DNA of 64,000 bases from JBBREP01 sp963716525 (GTDB lineage Bacteria; Actinomycetota; Acidimicrobiia; IMCC26256; PALSA-610): contig OY970315.1 in the NCBI GenBank assembly GCA_963716525.1, forward strand, positions 3,844,001 through 3,908,000. Direction: 5' to 3'. Under the pieces are notes generated by a model. That model saw nothing but the letters and a program-made list of their open reading frames with translations. It made no database searches and was not told the DNA's origin. Numbering within the stretch: position 1 is the first letter of the stretch; the number at the start of each line of letters is the position of its first letter. The translations under genes were made by a program, and so were the position numbers. Shown piece by piece: positions 45,425 to 55,038 of the stretch.

Positions 45425-46271
45425 CTCCGCGCCCAAGACGATGATCATCACCGGCGCGAGCTCCGGCATCGGCCTCGAGGCCGCCGTCGGCCTCGCCCGC
45501 GGCGGCGCGCACGTGGTGATGGCCTGCCGCAATCCCGACAAGGGCGCGGCGGCCCGCGACGACGTCGCCACCCGCTCCGGGAGCACGCGGGTCGAGCTCA
45601 TGGCGCTCGACCTCGCGTCGTTCGCCTCGATCCGGGGCTTCGCGAAGGAGGCGACCGATCGCTTCGACCGCATCGACGTGCTGCTCAACAACGCCGGCGC
45701 GGTGTCCCGCACGCGCATCGAGACGGCCGACGGCTTCGAACAGACCTTCGGCGTCAACCACCTCGGGCACTTCCTGCTCACGAGCCTGCTTCGCGACCGC
45801 ATCGTCGCCACACCGGGCGCGCGCATCGTGGTCGTGGCGTCCGACGCGCACCGGTTCCCGCCGGGCGGTCTCGACTTCGACGATCTCCAGTCGAGCCGTC
45901 ACTACTTCTCGTTCACCGCGTACGGCCGCAGCAAGCTCGCGAACATGCTGTTCACGCGCGAGCTCGCCCGCCGCCTCGACGGGAGCGGCGCTACCGCGAA
46001 CTGCCTGCACCCCGGTTTCGTCGCGAGCAACTTCGGCCGTGACGACCCGCTCGGCCGCATCATCATGCCGCTCGGGCGGCCGTTCGCGGTGAGCCCCGAG
46101 AAGGGCGCGCGCACGTCGATCTTCCTCGCGTCCGATGCGGCGGTCGACGGCGTCACCGGCCAGTACTGGTACCGGTGCGCGCCGCACAAGGCGAGCGCCA
46201 AGGCACGCGACGACGCGACGGCCCGCCGGCTCTGGGACGTCAGCGAGGAGCTGATCGCGTCACGGAGCTGA
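45411..46271 (+). CDS. Short-chain dehydrogenase/reductase (retinol-dehydrogenase-like)
   Basis: A 286-residue classical SDR: MIITGASSGIGLEAAVGLAR binds NAD(P), IDVLLNNAGAVSR stabilises it, the catalytic set is S (ASDAHRFP), Y and K (FTAYGRSKLANML). CRNPDKG after the second strand suggests NADP. Substrate unknown. It starts inside the last codons of the BldC-like gene, so the two are one transcript. Confidence 0.85.
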   Translation: MATTDSAPKTMIITGASSGIGLEAAVGLARGGAHVVMACRNPDKGAAARDDVATRSGSTRVELMALDLASFASIRGFAKEATDRFDRIDVLLNNAGAVSRTRIETADGFEQTFGVNHLGHFLLTSLLRDRIVATPGARIVVVASDAHRFPPGGLDFDDLQSSRHYFSFTAYGRSKLANMLFTRELARRLDGSGATANCLHPGFVASNFGRDDPLGRIIMPLGRPFAVSPEKGARTSIFLASDAAVDGVTGQYWYRCAPHKASAKARDDATARRLWDVSEELIASRS

Positions 46272-46740
46272 TCATGGCCACGGTCACGGTGGTGGTCGTG
46301 CCGTCGCTCGACACCACGTCCACATGGTCACGGCCGACCAGCACGCGGCCCTCGAGCGCGCCGGCGTCGCGCACCTGCACCACGTACTGCGCGCCGCTGT
46401 CCTCCGCAGCAAGGAGCCGGCCGCGGAAGCCGCCGCTCCGCAGCGGCGGGGTGCGCCCTGCACCCGCGGCCATCTCGACGAGCCCGAACGAAAGTTGCGG
46501 CACCGCATCGATCCGCACATCGATCCGCGAGCCAGCGGTGCGCAGTGACACGAGGTCGTCGTCGACCTCGATCACCTCACCCGTGCACCGCGTCGCCGCC
46601 GACTGCAACCAGATGCGGTCACCGCGCGCCATCGCGTCGCGTAGCCGCTCGCGCACGTCGAGCCCGTGGCGCCGCATGACCGCGGCGTCGCGCGCCGCCT
46701 GCTCGCGCTCATCCCGCCATTCCACCCACGAGGTCCCCAC
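46240..46740 (-). CDS. Conserved-looking hypothetical protein
   Basis: A 166-residue protein. A helical N-terminus (WRDEREQAARDAAVMRRHG) is followed by short beta strands (DRIWLQSAATRCTGEVIEVD, LVSLRTAGSRIDVRIDAVPQ, HVDVVSSDGTTTTVTVAMIS), which recall a small barrel such as an Sm or PRC-like fold. I do not recognise the family. It overlaps the convergent SDR end by 32 bp. Confidence 0.55.
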   Translation of the reverse strand: MGTSWVEWRDEREQAARDAAVMRRHGLDVRERLRDAMARGDRIWLQSAATRCTGEVIEVDDDLVSLRTAGSRIDVRIDAVPQLSFGLVEMAAGAGRTPPLRSGGFRGRLLAAEDSGAQYVVQVRDAGALEGRVLVGRDHVDVVSSDGTTTTVTVAMISSVTRSAPR

Positions 46741-46787
46741 ACCGTCGTGTCGGCCGGGCGCGCCGCCGCCTCGATGAGCCCGCGGAC

Positions 46788-47960
46788 CTACCGCGCCGCG
46801 ACCGGCGCGGCGGCGGGCGCCACGGGCCCAGCTGCAACGGCTCCGGACGCGAGGCGCCGGTAGCGGCTCGTGCTGTGCTCCGGATCGGTGTCGTACTGCG
46901 GGATGACCTCGTCACCGAACAGCGCGACGGAGTGCGCAACGACCTCATGCGGGTAGACGGTGCCCGACGGCCCCATGATCAGCTGGTCGACGCCGACGGC
47001 GGCCCACTTCTTCAGCGCCTCGGTGCACTCGGCCGGCGTACCGACGATGCTCGCCCCAGTCTCGCGGCCGGCGAGGATCTGGTCACGGGTGGGATCGGGC
47101 ATCTGCGCCGGCCACTCGGGTACCCAGGCCGGCTTCGGGAACGTGTCGAGGTAGCGGAACACGAGCGACTGCTGGCGCCCGCTTCCCGACCGGGTGACCC
47201 AGTCGATCGCCTCGTCGCCGTCCTCGAGGCACATGAAGCTCGTGGTGACGGCGATGTTGTCGTTCACGTACTCGCCGACCGGCTCGGCGTCGGCGATGCG
47301 CTCCTTGTAGATCTCGATGAGCGGGCGCATCTTCTCGGGCGAACCACCGGTGAAGCACAGCACGCCGAGGCCCATACGCGCCGCCTTCTCGAACGTCGAC
47401 GGATTGCCCGCGGCGACCCACATCGGCGGGTGGGGTTTCGCCCACGGCTTGGGGAGCACATTGCGCTCGGGCAGCGACCAGCTCGGCGCGGTGTGCGAGT
47501 AGAGGCCGTCGCGCCACATGTGCTTGAACTCGCCGATCACCTCGTCGAACATCGCCTTGGTGTCGTCGGGCTCGTCGATGCCGAAGCCGCGCTGTTCGAT
47601 GCTCGACGAGCCGCGACCGGTGCCGAACTCGAAGCGGCCCTCGGAGAGATGGTCGAGCATCGCGACGCGCTCGGCCACACGGGCCGGATGGTTGACCGGT
47701 GGCGTGATGTTGATGATCCCCGAACCCACGTGCATGCGCTGGGTGCGCGCGAGCACGAACGGCATGATCACCTCGTTGGCGGAGATGTGCGAGTACTCCC
47801 AGAGGAAGTGGTGCTCGGTCCACCAGGAGTACTTCCAGTTGTGGCGGTCGCCCACCTCGGCCAGCGCCACCTCGCTCAGCAGGCGCGTGTGCTCGGCGTC
47901 GGGGTCGGCGCGCCGCAGTGCCTCCGGCACGTACCCGCCCATGAACAGCCCGAACTCCAT
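46788..47960 (-). CDS. LLM-class flavin-dependent oxidoreductase
   Basis: A 390-residue luciferase-like monooxygenase of the bacterial-luciferase alpha type. WWTEHHFLWEYSHISANEVI, VGSGIINITPPVNHPARVAE, EGRFEFGTGRGSSSIEQRGF and PPMWVAAGNPSTFEKAARMG are family motifs. It uses FMN or F420 to oxidise an unknown substrate. A KstR-like palindrome 46 bp upstream is shared with the divergent amidohydrolase, so the two may be induced together, possibly by an acyl-CoA or steroid intermediate. Confidence 0.8.
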   Translation of the reverse strand: MEFGLFMGGYVPEALRRADPDAEHTRLLSEVALAEVGDRHNWKYSWWTEHHFLWEYSHISANEVIMPFVLARTQRMHVGSGIINITPPVNHPARVAERVAMLDHLSEGRFEFGTGRGSSSIEQRGFGIDEPDDTKAMFDEVIGEFKHMWRDGLYSHTAPSWSLPERNVLPKPWAKPHPPMWVAAGNPSTFEKAARMGLGVLCFTGGSPEKMRPLIEIYKERIADAEPVGEYVNDNIAVTTSFMCLEDGDEAIDWVTRSGSGRQQSLVFRYLDTFPKPAWVPEWPAQMPDPTRDQILAGRETGASIVGTPAECTEALKKWAAVGVDQLIMGPSGTVYPHEVVAHSVALFGDEVIPQYDTDPEHSTSRYRRLASGAVAAGPVAPAAAPVAAR

Positions 47961-48005
47961 GTGACTCCACCCCCGCTCACCTGCGGTTCGCGCCCCGAGG
48001 GGCAG

Positions 48006-48025
48006 AATTAGAACGGGTTCTAATT
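48006..48025. promoter_or_regulatory. KstR-like TetR operator palindrome
   Basis: AATTAGAAC-GG-GTTCTAATT is a perfect 20-bp palindrome whose core TAGAAC-N2-GTTCTA agrees with the known KstR box (AAC-N2-GTT with flanking T and A). It lies between the divergent LLM and amidohydrolase genes. The regulator is not in the window. Confidence 0.65.
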
Positions 48026-48081
48026 TACTCGGGCCCGGGTCGCCTGTCCAACACGCGGTCGCCTGCGGCAAGAATGCTCGC

Positions 48082-49777
48082 ATGACACACGATCTGGTGA
48101 TCCGCGACGGCACGGTGGTCGACGGAACCGGCGCGGCCGGCCGGCGCGCCGACGTGGCGATCGACGGCGACCGCGTCACCGAGGTCGGCACCGTCGAGAC
48201 CAAGGGCCGGCGCGAGCTCGACGCCGGCGGCCGCGCCGTCACCCCCGGATTCGTCGACATCCACACGCACCTCGACGCGCAGATCCACTGGGATCCGCTC
48301 GGCTCGTCGTCGTGCTGGCACGGCGTGACGTCGGCCGTGCTCGGCAACTGCGGCGTGACGTTCGCGCCCGCCGCACCCGGCGAGCGCAACTACCTCGCCG
48401 AGCTGATGGAGGCGGTCGAGGACATCCCCGCGGCGAGCATCCTCGACGGGCTTGCGTGGGACTGGCGCACCTACGGCGACTATCTGGGTGCGCTCGACCA
48501 GTTGCCGAAGGGCATCAACGTGGGCGGGATGATCGGCCATTGTGCGGTCCGCCACCACGTGATGGGCGACCGCTCGATGAGCGAGGACGCCGCCACCGAC
48601 GACGAGATCACCGCGATGGTCGACGCGGTCGACGAGGGAATCGCGGCGGGCGCGCTCGGGTTCTCGACGAGTCGCACGCTGCTGCACCGCGTGCCCGACG
48701 GGCGTTTCGTGCCGGGTACGTGGGCCGACGAGCGCGAGTTGTTCGCGATCGCCGACGTGCTGGGGCGCCACCAGCGCGGCGTCTACGAAGTCGCGCCGCG
48801 CTTCGAACGCCCGGGGAAGCACTACGAGAACACGGCCATCGAGGTGGGCTGGATGGCCGAGGTGCGCCGCCGCACCGGCCGCCCGGTCACGTTCGGCATC
48901 GGCCAGTCCGACCTCGGGCCCGAGCTCTACCGGCGCATCTTCGAGTGCTGCGAGCGCGAGGCCGCGACCGGAGGCGACATCCGCCCGCAGACCACGCCGC
49001 GCGGCATTGCCCTGCTCTTCGGTCTCGCCGCCCGCACGTTCTTCGATCGCACGCCCCCGTGGCAGGCGCTCAGCGGACTTCCACTCGCCGGCAAGCTCGC
49101 GGTGCTCGACGACGACGGCCGGCGCGCCGAGCTGCTCGCCGCCGCCCGGGCCCAGCCCGCACCGAGCTTCGCCGGTACCGGTTGGGACGGCGTCTACGTG
49201 ATCGCGTCGGAGCCGGCGAACTACCGCTTCACGGCCGACGACTCGCTCGCCGCGCACGCGGCCCGTCGCGGCGTCGACGCGCCCGAAGCCTTCGTGGAGA
49301 TCTCGCGCGAGACACGCGGTCGCGCGGTGTTCAGCTACCCGTTCCTGAACCAGCGCGACGACGCGGTCGAGTGGATGCTCGCCAAGCCGTACTGCGTGCT
49401 CGGCCTCGCCGACTCCGGCGCGCACGTCGGCCTGATCATGGACGCGGGTCAGCCCACGTGGCTGCTGGCCAACTGGGTGCGCGATCGTGGCCTGCTCACG
49501 ATCGAGGATGCGGTGCGCCGGCTCACGTCCGATCCCGCTGCGCTGTTCGGGATCGTGGATCGCGGGGTGCTCGCGCCGGGCATGTACGCCGACGTGAACG
49601 TGATCGACGTCGACGCGCTCGCGCTCGCGCTCCCCTCCTTCGAGCACGACTTCCCGCTCGGCGCCGGTCGCTACGTGCAGCACGCGCGGGTACGACGCCA
49701 CCGTCGTGAACGGCCGGGTGTTCATGGAGCACGGCGAGCACACAGGCGAGCTCACCGGGGTGACGCTGCGGAGCTAG
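48082..49777 (+). CDS. N-acyl-D-amino-acid deacylase-like amidohydrolase, one frameshift
   Basis: 564 residues after removing one base of a G3 run near 49690; the corrected C-terminus reads YDATVVNGRVFMEHGEHTG and ends at TAG 49777. Metal ligands H61 and H63 in VDIHTHLDAQIHW, C90 in LGNCGVTF, and the Asp in LGLADSGAHVGL match the amidohydrolase_3 group. A paralogue of the protein at 8891, with about the same layout but a longer middle section. Substrate unknown; KstR-like control would suit a catabolic role. Confidence 0.85.
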
Positions 49778-49870
49778 GACGCTGTTGCACCAACGGTCGC
49801 GACGTCCATGAGCCGTTCACGCCGGACGCACGCGACGGGCGGGCTTGACTCTTCCCATGGGTGAAAGCTC

Positions 49871-50959
49871 ATGCTCGGATCGATGGATGATCTGATGCCG
49901 ATCGGCGAGTTCTCTGAGCGGTCGGGCCTGTCGCCGAGGCGCCTTCGTAGCTACGCAGCGGTGGGCCTGCTCGTGCCGGCGGCGGTGGACGAGGAGTCGG
50001 GCTACCGGTACTACGCCCCGGGCCAGCTGCTCGAAGCCCGCGTCATTCAGGCTCTACGACGGGCCGACCTCCCAGTCAAGGAGATCCGCATTGTGCTGCG
50101 CGACCCGTCCGCCTCGCTGCTCGACGAGTGGGAACGACGCCTCGAACTCCAGGGGGCCGAGCGGCGAGACGCGCTTCGAGCGGCCCGAGATCTCCTCGCG
50201 GTCGGCAACACGCCCGACGCAACCGCAGCTCTCGAGTTCGGACTGGAGAAGTCGATGTATCTCAATGCAGTCGCGTACACCGATGTTGGTCGGGTCAGAG
50301 AACGGAACGAAGATCGGGTCGTCGGGACGGAGCGGCTCCTTGCCGTCGCCGACGGGATGGGCGGTCCTCCAGGTGGCGACATCGCGGCAAGCACCGCAGT
50401 CGCGATCGTCGAGGCCGCGTTTTCCGGCAGTTCGCTCGACGAGCTCGCGGCGGGAGCCCGGGCCTCGAACGCAGCTGTTTTCGAACGGGCACGCGACGAT
50501 GAAGCGCTGGAGGGGATGGGGACGACACTGTGTGCGGTCGGCCTCACCGGAGCCGGTGAGCTCGCGGTGGTCAACGTCGGAGACAGCCGCGCATATCGAT
50601 TGCGGGACCGCCGGCTCGAGCAGCTGACCGCCGACCACTCGCTCACCGCCGAACTGGTTCGCCAGGGAACGTTGCGGGCCGAGGAAGCGGTCGATCATCC
50701 GGAACACGCGATCCTCACTCGGGCACTCGGCGTCGGCCCGAGCGTCGACGTCGATGGCGCAGTCCACACCGTCACCGTCGGCGACCGTCTCTTGCTGTGC
50801 AGCGACGGCCTCTGGCGCGAAGTGACCGACGACGACCTTCGAGCATCCCTCGTCGCGGAACGGGACCTCGATGCAGTCGCCCACGCCACGATCGGTCAGG
50901 CCCTCGCCGCCGGCGGTCGCGACAACATCTCGGTGGTCGTCGCCGAAGTGCTGGATTGA
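49871..50959 (+). CDS. MerR-type HTH fused to a PP2C Ser/Thr phosphatase
   Basis: 362 residues. MerR winged helix at about 9-78: PIGEFSERSGLSPRRLRSYA, then DEESGYRYYAPGQL and ALRRADLPVKEIRIVL. A short coiled coil (80-110) links to a PP2C domain at about 130-362 with RVRERNEDRV, LAVADGMGGPPGGD, VNVGDSRAYRL, LLLCSDGLWREV and GGRDNISVVV, so the two-metal site seems complete. The fusion would tie promoter control to protein dephosphorylation. No kinase gene is beside it. Start ATG 49871 or 49883. Confidence 0.85.
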   Translation: MLGSMDDLMPIGEFSERSGLSPRRLRSYAAVGLLVPAAVDEESGYRYYAPGQLLEARVIQALRRADLPVKEIRIVLRDPSASLLDEWERRLELQGAERRDALRAARDLLAVGNTPDATAALEFGLEKSMYLNAVAYTDVGRVRERNEDRVVGTERLLAVADGMGGPPGGDIAASTAVAIVEAAFSGSSLDELAAGARASNAAVFERARDDEALEGMGTTLCAVGLTGAGELAVVNVGDSRAYRLRDRRLEQLTADHSLTAELVRQGTLRAEEAVDHPEHAILTRALGVGPSVDVDGAVHTVTVGDRLLLCSDGLWREVTDDDLRASLVAERDLDAVAHATIGQALAAGGRDNISVVVAEVLD

Positions 50960-51073
50960 ACACTGCCTCGCAGCACCGACGGAAGCCGGTCAGCGGACCA
51001 CGGGACGACCCGCAAACCGGCTGTCCGGGGCAGGCACGGAACGCGTGCGCTGTTCGAGCAGGTCGCGCGAACG

Positions 51074-51742
51074 CTAAGGGTTCGCTTCGCCGGGGTGAAC
51101 GAAGCCGGTCTCGTAGGCATAGACGACGGCTTCGACTCGGTCTCTGAGTCCTAGCTTGGACAGGATGTTGCTGACGTGGCTCTTGATGGTCGCTTCGCTC
51201 AGGTAGAGCTGGCTCGCGATCGCGGCGTTCGTGAGCCCTGCGGCGACGAGGCGGAGTACGTCCGCTTCTCGCCCCGAGAGTCGAGCCAGCTCTTCGGTGA
51301 GGCCGTGGGGCCCCAGAGGTCGGCTGACAAAGTCGGCGACCAGGCGACGCACGATGGCGGGCTCGACGAGTGTCTCACCGGCGGCCGCGAGTCGAACGCC
51401 GCGTACGAGATCGTCGGGCGAGGATGTCTTGAGCAGGAATCCGATTGCTCCGGCTTTGGTGGCGAGGTAGAGGTTCTCGTCGAGGTCGAAGGTGGTCAGA
51501 ATCAGGACTCGGGTGTTGCGGTCGGCAATGCGTCTGGTCGCCTCGATGCCGTCGAGTTCGGGCATGCGGATGTCCATCAGCACCACGTCGGGGTGGAGGT
51601 CGTGAACGAGGCTGACGGCGTCGCGGCCGTTGGCCGCCTCGCCGACAACGGTGATGTCGTCGGCACTGTTGAGGATCATGCGCAGGCCTTGGCGGACGAT
51701 GGCTTCGTCGTCGGCGATGAGCACCGTGGCGGGCTCGGTCAC
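51074..51742 (-). CDS. NarL/LuxR-family response regulator
   Basis: A 222-residue regulator: receiver with D11/D12 and phospho-acceptor D57 in VLMDIRMPELDG, conserved Thr and Lys in LILTTFDLDENLYLATKAGA and GFLLKTSSPDDL, then a GerE HTH (LSGREADVLRLVAAGLTNAA, IASQLYLSEATIKSHVSNIL). Its ATG overlaps the histidine kinase stop (ATGA). Targets unknown, perhaps the lipoprotein gene across the divergent region. Confidence 0.9.
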   Translation of the reverse strand: MTEPATVLIADDEAIVRQGLRMILNSADDITVVGEAANGRDAVSLVHDLHPDVVLMDIRMPELDGIEATRRIADRNTRVLILTTFDLDENLYLATKAGAIGFLLKTSSPDDLVRGVRLAAAGETLVEPAIVRRLVADFVSRPLGPHGLTEELARLSGREADVLRLVAAGLTNAAIASQLYLSEATIKSHVSNILSKLGLRDRVEAVVYAYETGFVHPGEANP

Positions 51743-52890
51743 GGGACGGGCAGCCTGGCGTGGAGGCGGTAGCCGCCGCCGCGACTACCGCCGGCTTCGA
51801 GGACGCCGTTGTACATCGCGAGCCGCTCCCGAAGCCCGACCAGTCCGTGGCCGGGCCGGCTCGCGGGGTCGGGCCCGGGTCCCTGGTCGTCGACGTGAAT
51901 GTCGAGGTGGCCGCGTTGCCAGCGCAGCGCGACGCTCGCGGGCGTTCCTCGCCCGGCGTGTTTGGCGATGTTGGTGAGACCCTCCTGTACGACGCGGTAG
52001 GCCGCGATCTGCATGCCCGGCGGTAGGTCGACGGGTGCGCCTTCGGTGACGAGGTCGACCTCGAGTCCGGCGGCGCGGCTGTTGTCGATCAGTCCTTGCA
52101 GACGATCGAGACGAGGTTGTGGCGCCAGTTCGACGGGGTCGGTCGACGTGCGCAGGAGCCCGACCAGCCGGCGCATCTCCGCGACGGCGTCCTGGCTGAC
52201 CGTTCGAATCAGGACGAGCGAGGCGCGCAACTCGCTGTCGTGAGGCGCTTGTTGCTCGGCGGCGCCGGCGGTGAGCGAGATGGCGCTGAGCGCGTGGCCG
52301 ACGACGTCGTGGAGGTCGCGAGCGATTCGCCGACGTTCGTCGGCCACGATGGCGGCCTCTTCCTCGTAACGGCGCTGGTCGGCCAGCTCGACTTCGCGCT
52401 CGAGGGCAACCAGCCGTTCGTGGCGGTTGCGCAGTGCCGCGCCGCCCGCCCACGCGGCCCCGAACAAGACCACCGAGAAGAACACGTCTCCGAGCGGATG
52501 GTCCGCCGACGCAGCAAACCGGGCGAAGGTGCCGACGCCCAGCACGACGACCGCCGGCCACCACTGCTGGCGCGGCGCGTGGCGGGGCACTGAATAGGTC
52601 AACAGCATCACCGCCAACAGCCCGGCCAGGCCATTGAACGGGACCGCCCAGATCGACTCGATCAAGATGCCGGCCAGCGACACCAGTAAGGCAGGCAGGG
52701 GCCAGCGTCGTCGGCCGCCGACCGCCGCGGTCTGCAAGAGCCCGCCGGCGACGTGGACGCCGACATCTGCGGTCGCGCCGAGCGCTTCGGCAAGCCCGAT
52801 CCCCACGAGCACGACCAGCGGCGCGATGTCGAGGAGGACCACCCGGTCAAGCCTGCTCCGTCCCCGTGCCCGGGAGTCCACGCCAGCCAT
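51739..52890 (-). CDS. HisKA_3 sensor histidine kinase
   Basis: A 383-residue membrane kinase with about five N-terminal helices and no obvious sensor domain. Phospho-acceptor His in DERRRIARDLHDVVGHALSA; dimerisation helix continues SAISLTAGAAEQQ; ATPase domain with VVQEGLTNIAKHAG (N box), IHVDDQGPGPDP and HGLVGLRERLAMYNG (G boxes). Partner of the downstream response regulator. Confidence 0.9.
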   Translation of the reverse strand: MAGVDSRARGRSRLDRVVLLDIAPLVVLVGIGLAEALGATADVGVHVAGGLLQTAAVGGRRRWPLPALLVSLAGILIESIWAVPFNGLAGLLAVMLLTYSVPRHAPRQQWWPAVVVLGVGTFARFAASADHPLGDVFFSVVLFGAAWAGGAALRNRHERLVALEREVELADQRRYEEEAAIVADERRRIARDLHDVVGHALSAISLTAGAAEQQAPHDSELRASLVLIRTVSQDAVAEMRRLVGLLRTSTDPVELAPQPRLDRLQGLIDNSRAAGLEVDLVTEGAPVDLPPGMQIAAYRVVQEGLTNIAKHAGRGTPASVALRWQRGHLDIHVDDQGPGPDPASRPGHGLVGLRERLAMYNGVLEAGGSRGGGYRLHARLPVP

Positions 52891-53083
52891 TGCTCGACAG
52901 TAACGCTGGCTTCGCTCGTGCCGGATCGGTCTCGGGGCGGTACTCGATCGTTCCACGGGATGAATCACCGAACCCTGTTCTTCGACCGGAAGCCGACTTC
53001 TCGTCGACCGTGGGCCGATGACCTGGAACTCCGTCATTCGTACCGTCCGAGAGGTGAACACAACCACCGATCGAGGAGGCAGC

Positions 53084-53551
53084 ATGACCACCAATCGTCC
53101 GCAATCCCAACGCATCCGTCTCGCCACTCTCGGGCTCGCGGCCGCGACTACGGCGGCGATGGGGCTGTTCGGCGCGTGCGGTAGTTCGGGGACGAAGGCC
53201 GTCGCGTCAACCAGCCCGTCCTCTGTCTCCTCCGTTGCGCCGGCCGACAGCGAGTTCTGCCAACTCGAGCAGCAGATCGAGAACCGCTTCGGACAGGCCT
53301 TCGGAAGCGCCGACCCCTCGGACCACCAGGCCCTCGGGCTCGCGCTGAAGTCGGCGGCCAACGACGTGCGCGACCGCGCTGCACGCGAGCTGCAACTGAC
53401 CCCCAGCGACCTCCACGACGCCGCCGCCACTCTGATCGCAGGACTCGACAAGGCCGCCCAAGGCGACCCGAGCGATTTCGAAACCGACGCCTATCACCAA
53501 GCCAGCGTCCGCATCGACACCTACTGCGGGCTCCCAGGCGTCAACGACTGA
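53084..53551 (+). CDS. Predicted small lipoprotein
   Basis: A 155-residue protein: signal sequence LATLGLAAATTAAMGLFGAC with a lipobox-like end and Cys, a Ser-rich linker, then a helical domain with two cysteines (SEFCQLEQQIENRF and IDTYCGLPG) and LTPSDLHDAAATLIAGLDKA. Family not recognised. GAGGAGG at 53073 gives a strong start. It diverges from the histidine kinase and may be its regulated target or accessory. Confidence 0.65.
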   Translation: MTTNRPQSQRIRLATLGLAAATTAAMGLFGACGSSGTKAVASTSPSSVSSVAPADSEFCQLEQQIENRFGQAFGSADPSDHQALGLALKSAANDVRDRAARELQLTPSDLHDAAATLIAGLDKAAQGDPSDFETDAYHQASVRIDTYCGLPGVND

Positions 53552-53591
53552 ACTCCACCCACGTTCACTCGATCGAGAAGGAGAACCAGAC

Positions 53592-54077
53592 ATGACCGCC
53601 ACCCCGCCCTTTACCGCAGCTGCACACCACCTCACCGCTCCGCGATCAATCGCATGGAAGACCGGCGCGATCGCGTTCGCCGCGGCCGCGACTCTCGACG
53701 TCTACGCCGCCTATGGCGATCCACAGCCCAACGCCGACCAGAAATCCGCAGTGCCGTTTCTCATCGTCATCGCCGCGGTCGTCACCGTCGCAGTGTTTGC
53801 CCGCCTCGTGCCCAACGGGCTTCGCGCCATCGCCGAACACCGGGGGACGGCCACACGATGGGCGTTGACCCACAGCCTGGTCGCGGTCGCTCTCGTCCCG
53901 CTCGCGTTCTGGAGCGGGCTCCCCGTGATCATCGGCGCAGCCGGCGCCGTCCTCGGCCGCCAAACGCGCGCTCAAGCAGCGACGACTCGGTCTGCACGAG
54001 CGGCACTGCCCCTCGGCATCCTCGCCGTCGTGGCCTGCGTCGCGATCGTTGTGGCCAGCAATGTGGCACGCGCCTGA
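53592..54077 (+). CDS. Small four-helix membrane protein
   Basis: A 161-residue protein with hydrophobic segments near 24-42, 53-73, 90-118 and 136-158. No recognised motif. GAGAAGGAGAA precedes ATG 53592. It follows the lipoprotein gene by 40 bp in the same direction, likely co-transcribed. Function unknown. Confidence 0.6.
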   Translation: MTATPPFTAAAHHLTAPRSIAWKTGAIAFAAAATLDVYAAYGDPQPNADQKSAVPFLIVIAAVVTVAVFARLVPNGLRAIAEHRGTATRWALTHSLVAVALVPLAFWSGLPVIIGAAGAVLGRQTRAQAATTRSARAALPLGILAVVACVAIVVASNVARA

Positions 54078-54129
54078 TGCACCTTCGCACCACGGGTGAG
54101 ACACCAACCGACCATCCTCAAAGGGTCGA

Positions 54130-54147
54130 TTCTGGGATGCGCCAGAA
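54130..54147. terminator. Small hairpin between convergent genes
   Basis: TTCTGG-N6-CCAGAA is a perfect inverted repeat in the 146-bp gap between the membrane protein and the TauD gene, both of which end here. Short stem, no T-run; a weak terminator candidate. Confidence 0.35.
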
Positions 54148-54223
54148 CGCGCACGTCGTCGGCCCGGCGACACCTGGCCGACGTTGGCTGACACCGCAAT
54201 CGATCTCCCGCACCCGGTACGCC

Positions 54224-55038
54224 TCAGGCCGGCGTGTCGCCCTGCAGGGTGACCCGTTCCATCTTGCGCAGCGCGTCGACGTTGTCGGCCGCGACTCGGT
54301 GTTGGGTGCAGCAGTTGTCCCACATGCCGATCGTGCCCGCTTCCCAGTGGTAGCGCACCTGGTGATCGGGGTGCTGGCAGTGCGCGTGGAGGAAGTCGAG
54401 CAACGCGCTCGACTCCGCGGCGCGTGAGGCCTTCGATCGACCGGGTGAAGCCGGGGTTCACGAAGAGGCATCGGCGGCCGGTCACCGGATGCGTGCGCAC
54501 GACCGGGTGCGAGCTTTGGATGACCTCCCCGCTGGTGTCACCACGGATGAACGCGGCGCGGTGGCGCGGCGTGCGTGGCGCGCAGCGTCGACAGAAACTG
54601 CTGCATCGCCGGGGACAAGCCGCTGAAGGCAGCCTCGAGATCGATCCACATCGTGTCGCCGCCGTACGGCGGTACCTCGATCGCGCGGATGATCGACCCC
54701 ATCGGCGGCTGCGGCGCGAACGTGACATCGGTGTGCCAGCCGCTCGCGAGGTAGCGACTCTGCGTCTCACCACCGCTGTACAGCGTGACGACGTCGGGAT
54801 CGGAGGCAACGTCCTTCAAGTACGGGTGCCGGAACACCTCGCCGAAGTAGCTCGCGAAGCGCTTGTGTTGCTCGCGGTCGATCGGTTGCGCCGGGAGGAA
54901 CAGCACCTTGTGCTCGTGCCACGCCGCTCGCAACTCCCCTACGGTTTCCTCGTCGAGTGCTTCGCGAAGGTCGGGACCGTGCACCACCGCACCGAGCACG
55001 TTCGTCAACGGTGTCACGTCGATGCGCGTGTAGCCCAT
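54224..55038 (-). CDS. TauD/TfdA-family Fe(II)/2-oxoglutarate dioxygenase, two frameshifts
   Basis: 270 residues after removing two extra bases (near 54560 and near 54432). Fe(II) ligands are H102 and D104 in SGWHTDVTFAPQPP and a C-terminal His in WDNCCTQHRVAAD, with the following Arg for 2-oxoglutarate. TGRRCLFVNPGFTRSIEGLT and LLDFLHAHCQHPDHQVRYHW are other family motifs. Hydroxylates an unknown substrate such as a sulfonate or aryloxyacid. The start MGYTRIDV at 55038 lies in the same open frame as the upstream sensor kinase, with no stop between. Confidence 0.8.

Noticed and set aside
53025..53047. Possible ECF-sigma promoter (GGAAC and CGTC) before the lipoprotein gene
   Set aside because: The spacing of 14 bp is shorter than the usual 16-17 bp, and single short boxes are expected by chance.
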